From: Desulfuromonadales bacterium
GTDB lineage: Bacteria > Desulfobacterota > Desulfuromonadia > Desulfuromonadales > UBA2294
DNA length: 6,062 nucleotides
NCBI GenBank assembly: GCA_030591795.1
Contig: JAUVAJ010000123.1
Coordinates: 1-6,062, forward strand
Reading direction: 5' to 3'
This document shows positions 5,965-6,062 of the stretch, in pieces. Every line of letters begins with the position of its first letter. Position 1 is the stretch's first letter. The position numbers and the translations under genes were made by a program. The notes beneath the pieces were generated by a model. The model was given only the letters and a program-made list of their open reading frames with translations, was not told where the DNA came from and made no database searches.

Positions 5965-6062
5965 AAAACAAACCTTTCAAAACAGTCACCAAATAAGTGC
6001 AAACTACTTCTCACCCACCCATCAACGATAATCGACCCCCGAGACAGAAGCATACCACGCGA
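5961..6062 (-). other. Right-edge region; possible end of an upstream gene
   Basis: No gene can be assigned with confidence in the last 98 bases. Two minus-strand frames could be the tail of a gene entering from the right. One stays open for 33 codons and stops in a GTGA overlap with the PilZ start (TGA at 5963-5961), but its codons (AGA, AGT, GGG) look unlike its neighbours. The other encodes 12 residues ending VDYR and stops at 6024-6022, leaving a 57-nt gap before PilZ. No clear sigma-70 promoter was found, and no sigma-54 GG-N10-GC pair. Confidence 0.2.

Noticed and set aside
6000..6040. Sigma-54 promoter upstream of PilZ (G-rich stretch followed by TTTGCAC)
   Set aside because: The GG and GC elements do not have the required 10-nt separation.

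Overview
The window looks like chromosomal DNA from a Gram-negative bacterium. The best guess is a Desulfuromonadales (Geobacter/Desulfuromonas/Pelobacter)-type lineage. That rests on the EttA tail, a C-rich/G-rich palindromic intergenic repeat of a kind often seen in those genomes, a PilZ protein with an N-terminal barrel-like domain, and fairly balanced base composition. No taxonomic marker gene is present, so this is an inference.

Layout. Positions 1-546 (+) hold the last 181 codons of ettA, the ABC-F translation factor. Everything after it that looks genuine is on the minus strand and converges on ettA. The convergent gap (547-731) holds a nested inverted repeat (561-663) and an intrinsic terminator (699-724) serving the minus-strand genes. 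In minus-strand transcription order, from the right edge, the genes are: a PilZ-domain protein (5964-5224), a LemA-family protein (5213-4662), a DUF2207 membrane protein with a (Gly)11-Trp tail (4665-2758), a Gfo/Idh/MocA-family oxidoreductase (2661-1714), a PpiC-type parvulin prolyl isomerase (1655-1374), and a DUF1451-type zinc-ribbon protein (1232-732).

The first three minus-strand genes form a clear operon. PilZ and LemA are 10 nt apart, with the LemA ribosome-binding site starting 1 nt after the PilZ stop codon. LemA and DUF2207 share a 4-nt ATGA overlap. LemA and DUF2207 are known frequent neighbours of unknown function. A PilZ (usually cyclic-di-GMP-binding) protein at the head of their operon is the most interesting point in the window, because it suggests second-messenger control of this envelope module. 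The oxidoreductase appears to have its own extended -10 promoter. PpiC and the zinc-ribbon protein follow with gaps of 58 and 141 nt and may be read from it or from weak local promoters.

No tRNA, rRNA, CRISPR array, insertion sequence or integrase was seen. Apart from the repeat, the window looks like ordinary, densely packed core and semi-core genes.
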